DNA from: Adineta ricciae | Taxonomy: Eukaryota > Rotifera > Eurotatoria > Adinetida > Adinetidae | DNA: 64,000 nt | Assembly: GCA_905250025.1 (NCBI GenBank) | Contig: CAJNOJ010000056.1 | Coordinates: 372,001 to 436,000, forward strand | Reading direction: 5' to 3' | Shown: one piece after another, positions 57,801-64,000 of the stretch | How positions within the stretch are numbered: position 1 is the stretch's first letter | Layout: every line of letters begins with the position of its first letter | Notes under the pieces: model-generated | The model's database searches: none | Seen by the model: the letters and a program-made list of their open reading frames with translations, nothing else | Told to the model about the DNA's origin: nothing | Made by a program: the position numbers and the translations under genes

Positions 57801-59279
57801 GTAGCTAAAAATAATATATTCTTTTTTAAAAGAAGTTTAATAATTTTTCTTGAAAATGTGTCATTTTATTCGATTATTTGCCCCACACAGGTGATCATCT
57901 GCACTGATATAAAGCAACATGTGTGTAACCAGAAACCACTCGTATAACAGAAAAACTGTCATAGAGTCCAAGCAGGCCCTCATTATTTTTTCGGTGTTCA
58001 AGAGGATCTGTGAAGTTTCATAAAGCTTCGATTCACTGTTAAGTGACTACCGATTAACTAAAACGTCACTTCAAAACACATGAGCTTTCATATAATAAAC
58101 AGCTAAAAACAACGTTGTATGTCCAACTAGATCTCGTACAAAGACTAATCATTTTCTTTGCTCTGATATTTCTCTAGTCATTGTATCTTGTTTTTGTCAG
58201 GCGATAAAATCTCGACAGATTGAATGTAGATGTTCATGCGTCGATCAAAGATATCTTTTAGTTGTATGCTTTTACAAAATATACAATGGTTGAGTTTTGT
58301 TTTATTACTTTTCATTCAGGCTATTCTTGTCTACTTCTATTCATTAAACTAACATTCATATGTGTGGTCAATCAAGCGAAACTCTCTTGACGACCGACGG
58401 CGTATTTGTAACCGACACGAGCGAATCGGACGAAAATCGATTTATTTTCCTTGCTCTTTAATTTTGTTGTGGTGATTGATGCACGTGAAAGAGAAAAAAG
58501 GCTCACGCAAAAGAACATGAAGATCATACCTACATAAATTCGTTCTTTTTTGCTTCTATCACTGCTGCAATGAAACCATAGGATGGTACCTGTTTCTTTT
58601 ACATTAGCAAAGATAAGTATAAAAAAGAACGTTTGCGAATAGTGCAATACATAACCACACTGTGACGTCATGTGATACATTCATACAGACATGCAACGGA
58701 TGATTTCCTTTTCTCATATGCGCAGTTTAAAAAAAAAACAACAAAAAAATAGTGCGTATGTGTGAATGAGTCGCTGACAATATCGGTCGCTTCTTTTTGT
58801 ACAAAAACGAAGTATGTATTGAAATATAATAACGATTGCATTGCTGATGGGTATGACTAAAATCTAATATATTTATATAACTTTTTTTCTTATTGACATC
58901 ATCGTTGATGTTATCGAACATTAAGTGAACTGATTTTTTTCGAACTTTCATCTGGGTGGACTGCGTTGCATTCGAGAAGCAGTCGAGTATTGATATCATA
59001 ATAGCTCAATACACGATCATATGTTTAAAATCAAACTTTCGTCGAGAATAACTTCGATGAAGTTTAATCGACGACTAAGTTGATTCATCCATCCATCGGC
59101 TAAGGTAATGTACGAATACGTAAGGTAGATTTGAGTAGAAAATCTATCATTATGTTGCGCGTATATTAGTCATCTGTTCTAATAATAGTTATTTGCAAAA
59201 AAAAACGAAGTGAACGCTCGTCAATACTAGAAATTATTTACATGTCTTTCAGATAAATTGATAGACTCTTCGTTCAATA
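54832..59279. other. Long gene-poor stretch (4.4 kb)
   Basis: No gene could be supported here, unusual for this compact region. Open frames are short. The only one of mild interest is on the minus strand at about 58372-58680: after a possible 76-bp intron it would end KENKSIFVRFARVGYKYAVG. Composition is AT-rich throughout, and no tRNA or repeat was recognised. Confidence 0.4.
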
Positions 59280-60152
59280 ATGAGTACTTCGGATCTTCGA
59301 TATCCTGCTGCAAGTGGTGGCGATAGTTCAATACCACCTGTTGTCACACCACACTATGGTTCTTCGTTGCCAAATCCTCCCAGTGATGTCAGCCAGGGCC
59401 GGCCGACACGATGCGCAACAGGTGTACGTTTCCTTAAAACTATCCACGGCATCTTAAACATCGTGATCATTGTAAGTTCTTCTGTGGTTTTATGTAGAAG
59501 TTGAAATCTTCTGTTTATATCATAGGTTGCTCTCGTTTGTGTTATCATCAGTGCTGGTGTGGTCAGTTCTGGCGAGGCCAGAGCAGCTGATGATGTTGAT
59601 GGTGATACATCTGCTAAAGTCAGTGCGTTTCATACACGAAATGCTGTTCTCGTCTTCTCCATCTTTGGTCTTATTGCTATGCTTTTCGATACTATTATTC
59701 ATGTGACAAAGCTTGTCCACCGTTTACCTGCTATATTCGATAAAATTGTAATCATAAACTCGACACGATTCATTATCGCTTTTTACATTTGATTCTTCTA
59801 TTTCACACTAGTTCATCATTGTAATGTTGGTCCTTGCTGGTATCTATCTCATTCTCGGGTAAGTTGCATGCTGCATAGATTCCAATTTCGATGCTAGTCT
59901 TTTCTTTTCTTATAACAGATGTTGTGCTGCGGCATGGGAAAAGAAAATGCGAGACAAACTAGGACCACTGGATGCGCTAAGCCATAAAGGTGCTGCTGCA
60001 TCAGCTGCGGTAAGCATCTTTCATTTCACTGCTAATTCTCAAACTATCGACTTTCTGTTTAGTTTTTTCTCTTCGTCACTATGATCGCCACTATTGTCGA
60101 TTTTGTTTTACGGCTACTCAATCGATCATCATCGCAAAGTTATAATCCGTAA
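59280..60152 (+). CDS. Four-helix MARVEL-like membrane protein
   Basis: Exons 59280-59471, 59526-59747, 59812-59858, 59919-60009 and 60063-60152, with in-phase GT-AG joins. A Pro/Ser-rich N-terminal tail (YGSSLPNPPSDVSQG) precedes TM1 (FLKTIHGILNIVIIVALVCV), TM2 (AVLVFSIFGLIAMLFDTIIH), TM3 (IFIIVMLVLAGIYLILGCCA) and TM4 (FFLFVTMIATIVDFVLRLL), with a short cytosolic end. Four evenly spaced helices, the small size (213 residues) and the first-helix pattern fit the MARVEL (MAL/CKLF/plasmolipin-like) architecture. Known: MARVEL proteins act in membrane apposition and vesicle sorting. The family call is tentative because the domain has little sequence signature. Confidence 0.6.
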
Positions 60153-60781
60153 TCATCTTCTTTCTGCTGTGCTTCAACTATCGAAACATTCTTGCGCTTT
60201 TGTTCACATATATTTCCACAAACATTCTCTCAATGATTCTTTTCTAAAAAGCAAACTCTTCGATTTCTCTGCATACTCTCATTTAATTCTTCCCAACTGT
60301 TTAATTCTTTTTTGTTTTTCTAGTTCTTCTATTATAAATAGGCATGCGTACAATGATGATTCGCATGCAGATGCTTCGCCGAGATTTTGAGTGTAATGGA
60401 CGTAGCCGATTTTCGACGATCAGTTACATACTTTCATTTTGATTTTATACATAAATATATGTGCGTGTGACGAGTCCTGTCTTTTTTTCTGTTTATTAAA
60501 AGAAATATATACTCGCGAAAATATACAATCGTATAAGTTTGATGGCTGTTGACACGTATACACTTTTCTGTGTCGCAAAAATAGAATTCTAATCTACATA
60601 ACTCCTAACTCCATCTATCATTCAACCAACTGCCGCTCTCTTTCGAAAGAACATGTATTATATCTATTGGCGTAGAACAGGTTAACCATGGAAAGTATTG
60701 CATACATCCATTTAATTCAATCCATCTCCACATTTCTGTAGCTATTCTGAAAATATCTCCTGATGAATTCTTTCTTTTAGT
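60153..60781. other. Intergenic, no gene seen
   Basis: This is an AT-rich spacer between the MARVEL-like gene and NOP9. The stretch ends in a T-rich acceptor-like sequence (ttcttttag) immediately before the NOP9 start codon. Confidence 0.45.
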
Positions 60782-62577
60782 ATGACTGCTCTCTCATCGA
60801 ACACGAAGTATTATAAGGAAGCGTATAGTCTTTTTCAACAATGCACGAAGAACGAAGATCGACAAGATTTGGCCAATAAAGTTCTAGATGAAGCATCATC
60901 ATCTGGATCAGATACAAGCAAAATTACTCGCGCTTGTTCACGCGAATTCGAACAATTAATGCCACATGTGACGACACCATCGATTCTCGCGTCGTTTTTC
61001 GATCGTCTCACACAAGATGAGTTAGATGAATTCATTCGTGATCGTGCCGCATCGTTTGTTTTGGAAAAGCTTCTTACTTATCTACCGAATGTTTTATCAA
61101 CTGAGAGTGAGCGAGTTCATTCATCATATGAGCGTCTGTTCGAATGCGTTCGCGAGAATTTCAATGATTATATGCAAGAAAGTGGCACCGGTCATATCAT
61201 TGCGTCGACCATTGCATTTCTCCATCCATTGATCATCTCTCCAAATACAAACGAATACGAGTCACTGATCGACGGTGGTCAAACGGCGAAAAAGTTTGCT
61301 GAATTGTCTTCCGATTGGAACGTACTCGATAAATTACGTCAAATGAAAAAATTAATTAAAAAATGTTCCGTACACAATGAATTTGTCTATGCTACCTTAT
61401 TGCGAACGTGTGGGTATATCAGCGAGAAACTGTATACTAAATTAGTTACTCATCTTTGCGAAAAATATTATTCGAATATCAATGTCCAACATTTGCTAGA
61501 TAAATGCTCATCGTTTCTGTTCGAAGTTCTTGTCGAATTTCCATCGAATCAACGAGAGACGATTCTTTATCCACTAGTATTCGATCAGATCGACGAGATT
61601 TATCTCCATCCAATTGGAAATTTCTTCATTCAGCGTTTATTGTTAACGCTGAATGACAAGAAAGTGTTGGAGAAAATTTACCAGCTATTAATTCATGAAG
61701 AACGATTTGGCAAACTTGTACATGAAGGACAAATCCGATTACTCATCACCTTTATTCGCGTTTGTGAACGATTCTCGTGTCATTATGAAGAGCTAGTCAA
61801 TCGATTGAAGACAACTATTCATTGCACAAAGAATAATACTAATGAATTCATTCCATGTGTATTAAAACTACGAGCAGGTAAAGTCACTCTTCGCCCTCTT
61901 CCAATAGCAATTATTCACATAGACGTTCTCATGCTATCCAACTTTCCGTGTAGAGAGGAAGTATATGTTCCCCATTGACTGTACAATCGGATTAGGAAAC
62001 TAATGACAGGCAACGTTTCTTATAGTGTTGTATAACTTTTTTAGACAATGCTGACACTCAATTAATAACCAAAGAAGGTTCACTGGTCGTTCAAGCTCTT
62101 CTCCGTGCTGATAAAGTCGATTCGTTAACTCGTCAATCATTTCTGTCGTTAACTGGTGAACAAATTGCATCGATTGCTTGTCATCCCAGTGGTTCTCATC
62201 TTCTTTGTCAATTAATTCTCAAATCAAATCTCTGGCCGATACTCCGACAGAAGAATTTCTATGAAAAACTCAATCAGATGTATACCAAAATGGCTTGCGA
62301 TAAGGCAGCTTGTTGGTTTGTTACACAGTTATGGAAAAGTGCAATTACGATCGATCAAAAACTGGAAATGGCCAAGAGTCTAGCAAAAGATTTGCAAATC
62401 TTACGTTCACATACGTATGCACGGTTTATCACCTATGAAATGAATCTAACGGCTTTTTGTTCTCGACCTGACCAATGGAAGCGAAGTTTTGAAACTGTTT
62501 TGAAAAAACATTCTCTTCTCGATGAGCTTGATGATGATAACGACAAGAGAAAGAAAAAGAAGAAGAAGAAAACATGA
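60782..62577 (+). CDS. NOP9: Pumilio-like nucleolar protein NOP9
   Basis: Two exons, 60782-61877 and 62045-62577, about 540 residues. The protein starts MTALSSNTKYYKEAYSLFQQ and is built of Pumilio-like helical repeats: FIRDRAASFVLEKLLTYLPN, YMQESGTGHIIASTIAFLHP, LYTKLVTHLCEKYYSNIN, IYLHPIGNFFIQRLLLTLND, LITKEGSLVVQALL, ACHPSGSHLLCQLILKSNLW, MACDKAACWFVTQLWK. The overall order, the DK.....V..LW repeat and the Lys-rich tail (DDNDKRKKKKKKKT) match NOP9. Known: NOP9 binds pre-rRNA near the 18S 3' end and prevents premature cleavage during small-subunit assembly in the nucleolus. The start codon follows an acceptor-like ttttag by one base. The stop lies 25 nt before the TMED start. Confidence 0.75.
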
Positions 62578-62602
62578 ATAATTCGTTTTGTTTTTGTTTC
62601 AG
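62578..62602 (+). promoter_or_regulatory. 25-nt NOP9-TMED intercistronic gap ending in a splice acceptor
   Basis: Between the NOP9 stop and the TMED start there are only 25 nt, ending tttttgtttcag directly before ATG. This is a strong acceptor sequence with no coding exon to serve it, as expected for spliced-leader trans-splicing of a downstream cistron. Bdelloids are known to trans-splice. Confidence 0.5.
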
Positions 62603-63565
62603 ATGTTCTCCAAATCGATTGTTCACATCTTCTTCCTGCTTCTCGTTCTGTTCATTGGAACATTCCGTGCCTTCGATATTGAACTGACCATATTGATTCC
62701 TGCTAGTCAACGTGAATGTTTTCATCAAGTTCTAGAAGCAGGGAAAACTGTCGAAATCGAATATGAAGTCTTAGCCGGTGGTGATATCGATATTAACTAT
62801 TGGTTTTATTCTCCGACGAATCGTGTTTTACAATCCGATTTTAAGAAACGCGATGGACATCAAACGCTGAAACTAGAAGAATCAGGAGAATATCGATTCT
62901 GTTTCGATAATTCAGTTTCCCGGTTCAATCAAAAACAAGTCTATTTCAGTTTACGACTCGTCAATGAACAGGGCCACAATGAACAAGATCGTATCACCGA
63001 ATCATGGATGAATGATGTTGCACGAGATGAACTTGGAGAGTTACAAGACAAAATTCAGAACTTTAAAGTAAGGTGTCTCTTTAAATATTTCACATGAAGT
63101 CGAGTAGATAAAAATTCTTTTCATCGAGATAGTATCCCTCTCTACTCTATCCCTAAGGATTGTTATAGGCCAATGATAACACTGTGACTACTCTTATGCG
63201 ACTGGCAAACAGACTGAAATTCGATTTCTAATTTCAATTATTAGTCAATAACGATACCTGATAAATGCGATCCGTGCTGAAACCGTTGAAGTTGATTTTA
63301 TTGCAGAACTGCACTCTTTTTGATTTAGGACATTTTTCAACGTATTTGGGATAATATGGAAGCAGCACAACGTTATCAAAAAGCGTTTAATAACTACGAA
63401 GTCCACGACCGTGTTATAGCCGAGAATAATTTCGAAAGAGTCAATTTCTGGTCAATCATTCACCTAGTACTGATGATTTCAGTGTCCGTTGTTCAAGTTG
63501 TTACTATTCGCAGTTTATTCGAATCGAAATCAGCTTATGGTAAACTCTTACGCGGAAAGAAATGA
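62603..63565 (+). CDS. p24/TMED cargo receptor (gamma-like)
   Basis: Exon 1 (62603-63067) begins MFSKSIVHIFFLLLVLFIGT, a signal peptide, then the GOLD domain: FDIELTILIPASQRECFHQV with the conserved Cys, EYEVLAGGDIDINYWFYSP, and GEYRFCFDNSVSRFNQKQVY with the second Cys. A coiled coil follows (LGELQDKIQNFK; exon 2: DIFQRIWDNMEAAQRYQKAF), then a single membrane helix (FWSIIHLVLMISVSVVQVVT) and a short cytosolic tail (RSLFESKSAYGKLLRGKK) with the F residue used for COPII and a di-lysine end. Known: p24 proteins cycle between ER and Golgi in COPI/COPII vesicles and select GPI-anchored cargo. The pattern is nearest TMED1/5. The 261-bp intron is long for this region. Confidence 0.85.
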
Positions 63566-64000
63566 CAGACGAACTGTTTAGATCCGAAGTGCCTCGTGCA
63601 TGTGTGTGTGTGTGTGCGTGTATTGTTTTATTTAATTGTTTACATTAAAAGAAGCAAAAGCTAACGAAGAACAATTCAAAATTCAAGTATTCAACTCTTT
63701 TTTTTTGCTTTTACAAACTTGTTAGCGACAAGAAATACTGATAATACTTTGCCCTCTTTCTTTCTTTCTGTTTTTTTTTCAGCAGTTGTTGTGAGAGGAG
63801 TGTATACTATGTATGCCTATGTGATTGTAAGCGTCGATGTTGTTATTTTCTGTCGTCATTATTGTCGTTTATTCTGTTCTTTATTTTAGCCGATGTCTTT
63901 AACGAAAAAGAAGAAAGCGGGTGATGCATTTTCGTATTTCTTTTTCTGTTTTTTTTTTAAATAACACTTTCACATATACACGCGCGGTATGTTAATAGAA
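63566..64000 (+). other. 3' flank; possible first exon of a further gene at 63893
   Basis: A TG microsatellite lies at 63601-63620. Near the window edge an acceptor-like ttattttag is followed by ATG at 63893 and the codons MSLTKKKKA before a possible donor (gtgatg). Too little is present to judge. Confidence 0.25.

Noticed and set aside
58372..58680. Neuropeptide precursor
   Set aside because: The C-terminal SIFVRFARV stretch is suggestive, but no signal peptide is joined convincingly and no dibasic cleavage plus amidation site is present.

Overview
The window is nuclear DNA from an animal, most likely a bdelloid rotifer. The evidence is a dense set of metazoan orthologues (hnRNP K, YEATS4/GAS41, SGLT, ACBD5, prefoldin 3, NF-YC, SMG7, NOP9, p24/TMED, an intermediate filament protein and a rhodopsin-type GPCR) split by very short introns, mostly 48-66 bp. 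There are also families I associate with bdelloids: an ADP-ribosyltransferase-like/TPR protein, a divergent F-box protein, and a membrane-protein family present as a relic. The species assignment is inference; no marker gene is present.

Layout. 1-10121: the end of an unrecognised gene, a GPI-anchored Ly6/three-finger protein, an hnRNP K homologue and two tandem animal haem peroxidases. 10273-19555: a 4.64-kb segment carrying an SGLT sugar transporter and a YEATS4 gene, present twice in direct tandem, with a single N exactly at the junction. It is either a recent duplication or two haplotypes joined by the assembler. 19556-30100: an accessory region with an F-box gene, a small membrane protein, two copies of a foldback element with CCCAGGT ends, relics of a membrane-protein family, a Gln/Asn-rich minisatellite ORF, and a decayed KDZ-type transposon interrupted by a TTAA-flanked piggyBac-like MITE. 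31126-33680: two divergently transcribed paralogues of a small Arg-rich, two-helix membrane protein. 34847-38644: three tandem RRM-RRM-coiled-coil genes. 39259-53013: mainly housekeeping genes (ACBD5, prefoldin 3, intermediate filament, SMG7, NF-YC) plus the ART-like/TPR gene. 53411-54831: a GPCR, followed by 4.4 kb without a convincing gene. 59280-63565: a four-helix MARVEL-like protein, NOP9 and a p24/TMED cargo receptor. NOP9 and TMED are only 25 nt apart and may be co-transcribed.

How the genes relate. Most neighbours are functionally unrelated. Several act in RNA metabolism (hnRNP K, SMG7 in nonsense-mediated decay, NOP9 in ribosome biogenesis, the RRM trio), but nothing shows that they work together. 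Exon models were joined by hand from GT-AG sites, reading-frame phase and remembered family sequence; boundaries may be off by a few bases and no search was run.
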